Positions 23,311 to 30,253 of a stretch of 30,253 nucleotides of DNA are shown in pieces. The position numbers and the translations under genes are program-made. Position 1 is the first letter of the stretch. The number at the start of each line of letters is the position of its first letter. The stretch lies in assembly GCA_009784085.1 (NCBI GenBank), contig WRCJ01000007.1, positions 1-30,253 on the forward strand, in the 5' to 3' direction. Source of the DNA: Oscillospiraceae bacterium. Its GTDB lineage: Bacteria > Bacillota > Clostridia > Oscillospirales > UBA929. Below the pieces are notes generated by a model that saw only the letters and a program-made list of their open reading frames with translations, had not been told where the DNA came from and searched no databases.

Positions 23311-25002
23311 ATGAAAGGAAATTCGAAGGCGATCATGATTCTCGTGGCGTTGGCCGGCCTTGTGTTTGGGATAACGCTCCTGGTGATCACGCTGACGCAG
23401 AACGCGGGCAAACCCGATTACCAGATATCGGAGGAAAACGCGACAGAAATCATGGACAGGCTTTACCGGCGCATTCAGATCAAAGAATTGCCGCCGGTCA
23501 GGGGCAACGCCGAGCTGTCGGAGGTGGATCTCCGGGAGGAGCTGCCCGATATCGATGATAAGTATCCGCCGTTGGTGCGCGCAAACTCCGATGCCTTCAT
23601 CGAACTGCTGTCCTCGGTCGAGAAAGCGACCGATTCGGCGAACGACCGATGGCTGCTGGATATGGCGGAAGCGTTCAACCGTTCGGGCGCCGTGGTTGGC
23701 GGCAAATCTGCGTCTGTACAGCTACGGGGCATAGCCAGCGGTGCCGGCATGGACTACATCCTGTCCGGGAAATTTGTCCCCGATGCGTTCACGCCGTCAA
23801 ACGAACTCTGGGGCGACTCGCTCGTGGCTTCGGGGATCAAGGCCGTGCTGGCCGAGAAATCACTCACCGGCAATGTGGCGGGCCTCATGCTCAAACGCGA
23901 GAAACACGATGAAATCGTTTCGAAATATGGGTCGATCAGCGTAAAAACCATCATCGACGCCGTGACGGCGGGCGAGCTGAACTTCGGTTACACAAACCCC
24001 TTCTCCAGCTCGACCGGCGCGAACTTCTTGCTGTCCGCGCTCTATACCATCAGCCCCAACGACCCCTTCTCTTCCGACGCGGCTTCCGCGTTTGGGGCGT
24101 TTCAAGCCAATATCCCGTTCGTCGCCTACACGACGCTTCAGATGAAGGAAGCCGCCAAATCCGGCGCGCTCGACGGCTTTGTGTTCTCCGCCCAGCAGCT
24201 GACGAGCGCCCCGGAATTCAGGGATTACATTTTTACGCCCTTCGGCGAGCGCGCGGACAACCCTGTTTACGCGATGGGCGATATCTCGGCGGAAGGGCGC
24301 GAGATACTGGATCTATTTATCGCGTTTTGCAAGAAGGGCGACTCGCAGGATAGCGCGACCAAGCTCGGTTTCAACCAATACAGTGGCTATATCTGCGAAT
24401 TGAGCGGCTTTTCCGGCAAAGATCTGGCGACTGCCCAAAAGTTCTACAAGGAAAAGAAAAACTATGGGCGCGATATCATCGCGGTATTTATCGCCGACAT
24501 CTCCGGCAGTATGGGCGGCGCGCCGATCATGCAACTGAAGCAGTCGCTCCTGAAAGCCTCGACGTATATCGACTCGAACACGCAGATCGGACTGGTGACC
24601 TTCTCTGAAAATGTGAATATCGCGCTGCCGATAGCGCCCTTTGACATCAACCAACGCTCCTTGTTTGCGGGGGCAGTCGCGGACATGACGGAAGGCGGGG
24701 CGACCGCCATGTTCGATGCGATCGTCGTCGCTTCGAAGATGCTGCAGGACGCGAAAGCCGAAAACCCAAACGCGAAAACGCTTCTGTTCGTCCTGACCGA
24801 CGGCGAGACCAACGTCGGGGCGACGCTCAATGACACGCGCGCGATGATCTCCGGGCTCAAAACGCCGATCTACACCATCGGCTACAACGAAGGCAGCAGC
24901 ATCTTGCCCGAGCTGTCTTTGATCAACGAGGCCGCCAGCATCAACGCCGACACCGACGACGTGGTATATCAGTTGCAGTGCCTGTTCAACGCGGAAATGT
25001 AA
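23311..25002 (+). CDS. Solute-binding-like plus VWA domain protein
   Basis: A 563-residue membrane-anchored protein. A single N-terminal membrane segment (about 7-29) should place the rest outside. Residues about 90-370 resemble the solute-binding protein type II fold seen in SBP_bac_11 proteins (VQLRGIASGAGMDYILSGKF, AFTPSNELWGDSL, GYTNPFSSSTG). Residues about 390-560 are a von Willebrand A domain with an intact MIDAS: Asp396-x-Ser398-x-Ser400 (ADISGSMGG), a Thr in GGATAMFDAI and Asp in LTDGETN. VWA domains bind metal-dependent partners; the ligand here is unknown. The ribosome site is GGAGGGGGG. It is the middle gene of the cluster and its stop is followed by an in-frame Gly-rich repeat. 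Confidence 0.85.
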   Translation: MKGNSKAIMILVALAGLVFGITLLVITLTQNAGKPDYQISEENATEIMDRLYRRIQIKELPPVRGNAELSEVDLREELPDIDDKYPPLVRANSDAFIELLSSVEKATDSANDRWLLDMAEAFNRSGAVVGGKSASVQLRGIASGAGMDYILSGKFVPDAFTPSNELWGDSLVASGIKAVLAEKSLTGNVAGLMLKREKHDEIVSKYGSISVKTIIDAVTAGELNFGYTNPFSSSTGANFLLSALYTISPNDPFSSDAASAFGAFQANIPFVAYTTLQMKEAAKSGALDGFVFSAQQLTSAPEFRDYIFTPFGERADNPVYAMGDISAEGREILDLFIAFCKKGDSQDSATKLGFNQYSGYICELSGFSGKDLATAQKFYKEKKNYGRDIIAVFIADISGSMGGAPIMQLKQSLLKASTYIDSNTQIGLVTFSENVNIALPIAPFDINQRSLFAGAVADMTEGGATAMFDAIVVASKMLQDAKAENPNAKTLLFVLTDGETNVGATLNDTRAMISGLKTPIYTIGYNEGSSILPELSLINEAASINADTDDVVYQLQCLFNAEM

Positions 25003-25017
25003 GGGGCGGCACCGCAT

Positions 25018-25089
25018 GAAACGGGCATAACGGGCGTAACAGGCATTGCAGGCGAAACGGGCGCAAACGGCATAACGGGGATAACGGGC
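25018..25089 (+). repeat. 9-bp x8 repeat after the VWA stop
   Basis: Eight degenerate 9-bp units of the form GAAACGGGC or ATAACGGGC start at 25018, in frame with the gene that ended at 25002. Read through, they would encode Gly-Xaa-Thr triplets until a TAG at 25105-25107. Confidence 0.85.
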
Positions 25090-25140
25090 ATCCGGGTACG
25101 TAAATAGTATTGCAATATTTTAATTTTCGAGGTGAGTGAT

Positions 25141-26283
25141 ATGGCTTTTTCCATGGAAGTACATGATGAAAACGAAGTCAAAGAGCAAGTGGTAAAACAG
25201 GCAGAGGTGGCGCCCGAAGAGGTTGCCAAAATCCATACCCAGGCTGAACAAAACGCGCTGGCCGTCATCGAGGTGGACTTGGATTCGTTGACATCCCGCA
25301 AGCATCTGACGACATCCATCGACCAGTTCGGGCTGGAGACCATGCGCAAGACATCCTCCAAAAACGAGCTGCTCAAAGTGTCGGTGGGGCGGCTCTCCCA
25401 GACCGGCGGCGAGGGCAGCGACGTTTCCAAGGGGTTGCTGGAGCTCAACCGGGAAATGAAGAACCTCGACCCCAGCGGCATCGACTTCGCCAAGCAGGGC
25501 GCCTTCGGCAGGATCCTCAACCCCATCCGATCCTACTTCCAAAAGTACGAGAAGGCCGAAAACGTAATCGCCAGCATCGTCGACTCTTTGGACAAGGGGC
25601 AAAAGACCCTGCAAAACGATAACACGACCTTGGCGATCGAACAGCTGGCCCTGCGTGACCTATCCCGCCGGCTCAACCGCGAGATCGAGCTGGCGATGGC
25701 CATGGACGCGAAGATCACCGAACAGCTGGAGATCGCCCAGTCCCAGAATATGGATCCCGACAAGATCCGCTTCATCCAGGAGGAGATCCTCTTCCCGTTG
25801 CGCCAGCGCACCATGGACATGCAACAGATGGTCGTGGTCAACCACCAGGGCATCATTGCCATGGAGGTCGTGCAGCGCAACAACAAGGAGCTGATACGGG
25901 GCGTGGACAGGGCCAAGACCGTGACCGTGACGGCCTTGCGCACCGCCGTCATGGTGGCCAGCGCCCTCTACAACCAGAAGATTGTACTGCAGAAGATTCA
26001 GCTTCTCAACGAGACAACCAACAATATGATAGCGGCTACCTCCAAGATGCTCAAAGAACAAGGGACAGAAATCCACAGGCAATCCATCGAGACCGGCATC
26101 TCCGCAGACACCCTCAAGGTGGCCTTCCAGGATGTTTTGGATGCTTTGGACGAGATCAGTTCCTTCAAGCAGAAGGCGTTGCCCGCGATGCAAACGACCA
26201 TTTCCCAATTCCGGGAATTGGCTGACAAGGGCGAAGCGGCCATATTGAACATCGAAAAGGGCAAGGCGTTGAGCGAAGAATAG
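25141..26283 (+). CDS. TelA/KlaA-family toxic anion resistance protein
   Basis: A 380-residue soluble, helical protein of the TelA family (the YaaN group). Family-typical stretches are GKGQKTLQNDNTTL-like DKGQKTLQNDNTTLAIEQ, RDLSRRLNREIELAMAMDAK, FPLRQRTMDMQQMVVVNHQG and IRGVDRAKTVTVTALRTAV. Members were linked to tellurite resistance, but their biochemical role is not settled and many sit with membrane partners and VWA proteins, as here. The ATG at 25141 has AGGTGAG just upstream; the GTG at 25132 is part of that ribosome site. It follows the VWA gene after a 138-bp gap that holds the 9-bp repeats. Confidence 0.88.
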   Translation: MAFSMEVHDENEVKEQVVKQAEVAPEEVAKIHTQAEQNALAVIEVDLDSLTSRKHLTTSIDQFGLETMRKTSSKNELLKVSVGRLSQTGGEGSDVSKGLLELNREMKNLDPSGIDFAKQGAFGRILNPIRSYFQKYEKAENVIASIVDSLDKGQKTLQNDNTTLAIEQLALRDLSRRLNREIELAMAMDAKITEQLEIAQSQNMDPDKIRFIQEEILFPLRQRTMDMQQMVVVNHQGIIAMEVVQRNNKELIRGVDRAKTVTVTALRTAVMVASALYNQKIVLQKIQLLNETTNNMIAATSKMLKEQGTEIHRQSIETGISADTLKVAFQDVLDALDEISSFKQKALPAMQTTISQFRELADKGEAAILNIEKGKALSEE

Positions 26284-26314
26284 TGGAAAGAATTACGGAG
26301 AGGAGCAGCATATT

Positions 26315-27475
26315 TTGACAGTGGAACAAAAAGCCCGCGCGCTCGCGCGGTTCGCGGAGATCATAGACAAACAGATGGCGCGGGTGGAGGCCATGGCGTC
26401 CGACGTCGCCTTCTTGGATTTTGACAGCCTGCCCACGTTGATCATCGGCGTGTGCGGCGGCGACGGGATCGGCCCGGCGATTACCCACGCGGCGCGGCGT
26501 GTGCTGGCGTTCTTGCTGGACGGTGAGGTCCGGGAGGGCACGGTTTGTTTCAAGGAGATCGAGGGGCTCACCATCGAAAACCGCGCAACCTGCGGCGAGG
26601 CCATCCCGGCCGACGTGCTCGCAGAGCTCAAAGGTTGCCATGTCATTTTGAAGGGACCCACCACGACGCCCCGCGCCGGGGATCCTTGGCCCAACATCGA
26701 AAGTGCCAATGTCGCCATGCGCAAGGAGCTGGACTTGTTCGCCAATGTCCGCCCGGTCAAGGTGCCCAGCCAGGGCATCGACTGGCTGTTCTTCCGGGAA
26801 AACACCGAGGGCGCCTATGCGGTGGGCAATATGGGCGTCGATGTTGACGACGATCTAGCCATCGATTTCACCGTGGCCACCACCGGCGGCGCCGATCGCA
26901 TCGCGCGGCTGGCTTTTGAGACAGCCCGCAAGATGGGGCGCACGCGGGTGACGGCGGTGACCAAGGCCAATGTCATCAAGACCACCGACGGCAAATTCCT
27001 GCGCATCGCCCAGCGCATCGCGCAGGAATACCCCGAGATATCCTTTGACGATTGGTACATCGATATCATGACCGCCAAGCTGGTGGACGAAAAACGCCGC
27101 CGCGATTTCCAAGTCTTTGTGTTGCCGAACCTCTACGGCGATATCCTGACCGACGAGGCCGCCGAATTCCAAGGTGGCGTCGGCACGGCGGGCAGCGCCA
27201 ATATTGGCAAGCGATACGCGATGTTCGAAGCGATCCACGGATCGGCGCCCCGCATGGTAACCGAAGGGCGCGAGAAATACGCCGATCCCTGCTCGATGCT
27301 CCGCGCCGCCGTGTTGCTGTTGTCCCACACAGGGCGCGTGGACAAGGCCGCGCGTTTGGAGCGGGCCCTCGACCGATGCATGTACGAGGAAAAGAAATAC
27401 ACGATCACCGGGCGAGAAAACGGCGCGACCTGCGAACAATTTGCCGATTATGTGATGGAAGTGTTAAGCGAGTAG
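26315..27475 (+). CDS. Isocitrate/isopropylmalate dehydrogenase family enzyme, likely NAD-IDH
   Basis: A 386-residue beta-decarboxylating dehydrogenase. GGDGIGP near residue 49, the KGPTTTP loop, ANVRP, FRENTEGAY, the catalytic Lys region (VTKANVIKTTDG), NLYGDILTDEAAEFQGGVG and EAIHGSAP are the family signature. KGPT and ENTEG favour isocitrate over 3-isopropylmalate dehydrogenase, and no leucine genes are nearby; I infer oxidation of isocitrate to 2-oxoglutarate. An extra ~35-residue helix precedes the first strand. The start is a TTG at 26315 behind GGAGAGGAG; no ATG fits. It follows the TelA gene by 31 bp and may be carried on the same transcript. Confidence 0.85.
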   Translation: MTVEQKARALARFAEIIDKQMARVEAMASDVAFLDFDSLPTLIIGVCGGDGIGPAITHAARRVLAFLLDGEVREGTVCFKEIEGLTIENRATCGEAIPADVLAELKGCHVILKGPTTTPRAGDPWPNIESANVAMRKELDLFANVRPVKVPSQGIDWLFFRENTEGAYAVGNMGVDVDDDLAIDFTVATTGGADRIARLAFETARKMGRTRVTAVTKANVIKTTDGKFLRIAQRIAQEYPEISFDDWYIDIMTAKLVDEKRRRDFQVFVLPNLYGDILTDEAAEFQGGVGTAGSANIGKRYAMFEAIHGSAPRMVTEGREKYADPCSMLRAAVLLLSHTGRVDKAARLERALDRCMYEEKKYTITGRENGATCEQFADYVMEVLSE

Positions 27476-27476
27476 A

Positions 27477-27496
27477 GGCGCGTTATGGCGCGTTAT
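27477..27496. repeat. 10-bp direct repeat after the dehydrogenase stop
   Basis: GGCGCGTTAT occurs twice in tandem (27477-27486, 27487-27496), two bases after the TAG. The adjacent 27500-27525 is GC-rich with CCCC/GGGG pairing and lies between convergent genes. Confidence 0.75.
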
Positions 27497-27529
27497 AGCC
27501 GCCCCTATCGGGGGGTAATCGGGGGGCCC

Positions 27530-28606
27530 TCAACGAATTTCGCAAAGTTCGTATGCCAAGCTCCCCAGCCCCATATCCGCCAGCTTTTCCAGCTGAATGT
27601 ATGGGTTTCTGCCGTGGATTTTTTCCAGCAGATGTTCGCCCGGAGACAGGCAATAGCCGGATGGCAGACCGTTTGGAAGCAAGTTTTCGGTCTTTATGGC
27701 GTCAATGCTCGCTTTTTCCACCGAAACGATGTCCCCGGACGAGAGGATCCCGATATCCGGGACAATCGCCGGCGTGGACAGCCCCCAGCAATCGCAAATG
27801 AACGTGATGTTTGTCAGGAAATTGATATGGTACACATGAGCCGGATCGAATGTGGCGAGTACCGTTTCTGTGCAAAGCGCCAAACCGGTTTGGAAATCTT
27901 CAAAGCAATTGTTGTCCAATTTCAGCGCGCCACTGGGGCAAACCTTGACGCAATGCTGGCAAAGCGTGCAGTCATGGTACATGACTTCGTATTTCCCGCC
28001 TACAAAGGAATTGGCGTTGTGGTTGCAACCGGTGATACAGGCGCCGCAATGCGTACAGAGGGCTTCCTCCCACAACAGGCCGCCTTCCAGGCCGTGGATC
28101 TGCGTGCGGGTGCGGTCGGTTACGCAACCCATCGCGATATTTTTGCACGCGCCGCCGTAGCCGCATGCGCCATGCCCCTTCACGTGGGAAAGGTTGATTA
28201 AGGCGCCGGCGTCGTGGATATACCCCGCGATGTCCACGTTCTCAAACGTTTTGTAGCTCACGCGCTTCTCGTACACATACTTATCCAGCAAGCCGCAGCA
28301 GTCCAAGACAGGGCAGCCGAGTAGGTCTTCGGAATAGCCGCGAATCTTTGCCTCCGCGACCGTCTGGTCGGTAATGAAGGGCTTACCGCCACATTTCAGG
28401 ACCCAATCCACGAGGCTTTTCACAAAGAGCGGCGAGATGGTTGTGTACCCAATCCCGCGCCCCACATGCATTTTGATTGCCACCGATCGCCCCTCCAGCT
28501 TGTCCGCCATGCCTGATGCGGCCAGTTGCCGTTCGAATTTACCAGGGAGTGTCCCCGCCGGGTCATAGTCGTGAAAACCGACAGACGAAAATAGAACCTG
28601 CGACAA
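27530..28606 (-). CDS. DUF362 protein with two 4Fe-4S clusters
   Basis: A 358-residue cytoplasmic iron-sulfur protein. Residues 1-175 form the DUF362 domain (VAIKMHVGRG, FITDQTVAEAKIRGYS, HVKGHGACGYGGACKNIAMGC). Two ferredoxin-type motifs follow at about 187-235: CTHCGACITGC and CTLCQHCVKVCP, both with four cysteines, so two 4Fe-4S clusters are expected. The C-terminal part continues the DUF362 fold (DCWGLSTPAIVPDIGILSS). The reaction is unknown; an electron-transfer role is inference. The start is a TTG (28604-28606) behind GAGGAGG. It is convergent with the dehydrogenase gene and has its own promoter. Confidence 0.9.
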   Translation of the reverse strand: MSQVLFSSVGFHDYDPAGTLPGKFERQLAASGMADKLEGRSVAIKMHVGRGIGYTTISPLFVKSLVDWVLKCGGKPFITDQTVAEAKIRGYSEDLLGCPVLDCCGLLDKYVYEKRVSYKTFENVDIAGYIHDAGALINLSHVKGHGACGYGGACKNIAMGCVTDRTRTQIHGLEGGLLWEEALCTHCGACITGCNHNANSFVGGKYEVMYHDCTLCQHCVKVCPSGALKLDNNCFEDFQTGLALCTETVLATFDPAHVYHINFLTNITFICDCWGLSTPAIVPDIGILSSGDIVSVEKASIDAIKTENLLPNGLPSGYCLSPGEHLLEKIHGRNPYIQLEKLADMGLGSLAYELCEIR

Positions 28607-28688
28607 AGCAATTCCTCCTCATATTTTCCGTATAATCCGTTCCTTGTTCGTTCCGCTGTGCGCCGTGGTGCAATGGTTGACTTGCCTT

Positions 28689-28717
28689 ATTATATCAGCA
28701 CGCCGTGTAGGACGCAA
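28689..28717 (-). promoter_or_regulatory. Promoter of the DUF362 gene
   Basis: On the minus strand: perfect -10 TATAAT (28694-28689) with extended TG, 17-bp spacer, weak -35 TTGCGT (28717-28712). The leader is about 75 nt. Confidence 0.65.
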
Positions 28718-28786
28718 GTGCCACGTACGCCAACAGTGCCACGAACGTCAACAGTGCCACGAGCGTCGCGTGCCACGAACGTCGCG
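28717..28786. repeat. 18-bp x4 tandem repeat
   Basis: AGTGCCACGTACGCCAAC at 28717, then diverged copies at 28735, 28753 (17 bp) and 28770. They lie between the DUF362 promoter and the tRNA-Thr promoter and touch the DUF362 -35. Confidence 0.9.
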
Positions 28787-28813
28787 CAATAGCACAGCAA
28801 TAGCATTCGGCTC

Positions 28814-28842
28814 TTGACAATCGCCCAGGGAACGATTATAAT
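28814..28842 (+). promoter_or_regulatory. Consensus promoter of tRNA-Thr
   Basis: Perfect TTGACA (28814-28819), 17-bp spacer, perfect TATAAT (28837-28842). The predicted start is about 40 nt before the tRNA. Confidence 0.93.
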
Positions 28843-28890
28843 AAAAAAGGTCGATATACCCCGTGAGGCGCGGTGCTGTGCCCGCCTTCT

Positions 28891-28966
<76 letters not shown>

Positions 28967-28968
28967 TC

Positions 28969-29001
28969 AAAACCCGCATGGCTACTGGCTTTGCGGGTTT
29001 T
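28969..29001 (+). terminator. Intrinsic terminator of tRNA-Thr
   Basis: AAAACCCGCA (28969-28978) pairs with TGCGGGTTTT (28992-29001), ending in four T. It is three bases after the tRNA CCA. Confidence 0.88.
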
Positions 29002-29021
29002 CTCATGGGTACTTAGTGTGT

Positions 29022-29061
29022 AAAAATCGTACCCACTAAGTGCCAAAAGTTAGTGGGTACG
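29022..29061 (-). terminator. Terminator-like hairpin after the integrase
   Basis: CGTACCCACTAA (29028-29039) and TTAGTGGGTACG (29050-29061) are perfect 12-bp arms. On the minus strand they are followed by ATTTTTA, as expected for an intrinsic terminator of the integrase gene. Confidence 0.7.
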
Positions 29062-29096
29062 GTATCAAAAAACAAGTATGCGCTCCACCGTTCAAG

Positions 29097-29786
29097 TCAT
29101 AGGTTGGGTTCATTCTTATTCTTTGTCTTTGTCGGTGTCTTTTTTTCCGTGGCTTTGAGTTCCTTTTTACCGTCCGCAAGCTGTTGTTTTATGCTTGGCT
29201 TTCGTACAGGCTGTTGCTTCACTATATCGTCGGCCTGAAACAAGCCGTTGATTTTCGCCATCTGTTCGTGAGCCGTGGAGCCGATAACGTGCGAATAAGT
29301 ATTGAGGGTTAGCGTTACGTCGGCGTGGCCTAAAACGTCCTGTACCACTTTTGCGGGGACATTGGCCTCTAACATACGGGTTGCGAATGTATGGCGCAGG
29401 GCGTGAAAAGTAAATCGCGGTAGTTCTGCCGCGTCCGTTATCTTATCCATTGTTGTACAAACGCGGCGGGGTTCTATGACCGTGCCGACGTTAGAACAGA
29501 AAACAAGATTTTGCGGGTTCCACGCTGACCCGGCTTCGGCTTTTTCCGCGTCCTGCCGTTCCATGTGCGCCCGTAAAACGGGTATCATGTTAGGCAGTAT
29601 TGGCACTTGCCGCCGTCCGCTTTTCGTCTTTGGTTCTGAATAACGTAATGCCGTTATTCCTGTGTCCGGGTCTTTCACGCGGGATATAGAGCCTTTTACG
29701 GCAATCTGCTTGTTTTTCCAATCAATACATTCCCATGTGAGAGCCATTATCTCCCCATACGGTATAATAAGACTAAATCCAAACAA
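29097..29786 (-). pseudogene. Tyrosine integrase, C-terminal fragment
   Basis: Only the last ~220 residues of a phage/ICE-type tyrosine recombinase remain. The catalytic HALRHTFATRM (His-x-x-Arg), LGHADV and the nucleophile Tyr of NTYSHV are intact, followed by a Lys-rich tail. The N-terminal SAM-like domain is missing, and the first catalytic Arg, normally in G-x-R-x-GE, is replaced: the sequence reads IIPYGEIMAL. Homology therefore starts abruptly at about 29755, and a TGA lies in frame near 29817. The fragment sits about 130 bp from tRNA-Thr, a typical integration place. It should be inactive. Confidence 0.82.
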
Positions 29787-29851
29787 TCCAGTAATATCAA
29801 GGGTTGCGGGGTTGTTGGACAGTCATCTTCCACTATTATACCAATCAAATA

Positions 29852-29912
29852 TGGGGCGAAAATTTACCCGCAAAAATGGTGATGTATCATCACAGCTAAA
29901 ATTTTTGCCCCA
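29852..29912. repeat. Nested palindromes upstream of parA
   Basis: Outer arms TGGGGCGAAAATTT (29852-29865) and AAATTTTTGCCCCA (29899-29912) match 13 of 14. Inside, GTGATG (29879-29884) and CATCAC (29888-29893) pair perfectly around TAT. The structure ends a few bases before the parA ribosome site and could be a ParA operator or a centromere-like site. Confidence 0.65.
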
Positions 29913-29927
29913 AAAAGGAGGACAAGT

Positions 29928-30253
29928 ATGGGCAGAGTTTTAGCAATCACCAATCGAAAAGGTGGAACAGGCAAGACCATGACGAGCGTGAGTTTAGGGG
30001 CATCGCTGGCACGGCAGGGCAAGAAAATCCTGATAATTCGATAGCCAGCACTCCGCAACGGTCAGCCTCGGCGTAGCAGAGCCGGACAAGCTGGCGGTAT
30101 CATTATCCACCATTATGCAAAGCATCATCATGGAGCAAGAGATAGACCCAATGAAAGGGATTATCTCACACGATGAGGGTATCTCGCTCATGCCCTCAAA
30201 CAATGGGCTGGCGGGTATGGAAATATCCCTCGCCCCGATAATCGGGCGGGAAA
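29928..30253 (+). pseudogene. parA: parA-like ATPase, frameshifted and cut by window
   Basis: The ATG follows AAGGAGG (29915-29921). The first 38 codons encode the deviant Walker A of ParA/Soj proteins (NRKGGTGKTMTS) and end ILIIR, then TAG (30042-30044). From 30040 a second frame continues the protein as DSQHSATVSLGVAEPDKL and on to the window end. The expected sequence at the join is ILIIDADSQ, so a small deletion, most simply five bases, removed the Walker A' Asp-Ala and shifted the frame. Such ParA proteins belong to plasmids and integrative elements. It is probably inactive. Confidence 0.8.

Noticed and set aside
25108..25117. Palindrome TATTGCAATA before the TelA gene as an operator
   Set aside because: A 10-bp AT-rich palindrome is easily random and no promoter is evident beside it.

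Overview
The window is a piece of a GC-rich bacterial chromosome that looks like an uncultured clostridial Firmicute. The reasons are a T-box leader in front of aspS, several surface proteins with S-layer homology (SLH) domains, a sortase-like wall anchor, the rplU-rpmA-obg-yebC block, and near-consensus TTGACA/TATAAT promoters. I cannot name the species.

Layout. 1-4.5 kb: two secreted SLH proteins, the first cut by the window edge, the second a subtilisin-like protease with leucine-rich repeats. 4.5-9.5 kb: a T-box-controlled operon aspS-gatC-gatA-gatB, the tRNA-dependent Asn/Gln pathway. Its GatA has lost the catalytic triad and the N-terminus. 9.5-10.9 kb: a DUF4349 lipoprotein behind a promoter with three 11-bp-phased TGTCA boxes. 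11.2-14.1 kb, minus strand: rplU-rpmA-obg-yebC. 14.3-17.8 kb, minus strand: a more AT-rich operon of three exported proteins (SLH metalloprotease, lipoprotein, wall-anchored protein with a probable frameshift). 18.0-20.3 kb: gpsA and malic enzyme. 20.4-22.2 kb: membrane-anchored HtrA protease. 22.5-26.3 kb: a three-gene cluster of a membrane coiled-coil protein, a solute-binding/VWA protein and a TelA-family protein. 26.3-28.6 kb: an isocitrate/isopropylmalate-type dehydrogenase and, convergent to it, a DUF362 ferredoxin-like protein. 28.8-30.25 kb: tRNA-Thr(GGT) followed by the remains of an integrative element (truncated tyrosine integrase, broken parA).

The most striking pattern is not a gene. 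About ten of the plus-strand genes carry short tandem duplications exactly at their 3' end. The unit is often a multiple of three (9, 12, 15, 24 or 27 bp) and often contains the stop codon, so stops are repeated in frame. Similar repeats occur inside the htrA, obg and subtilase genes. This suggests a genome-wide habit of terminal micro-duplication. The second main observation is the catalytically dead GatA kept in frame between intact gatC and gatB.
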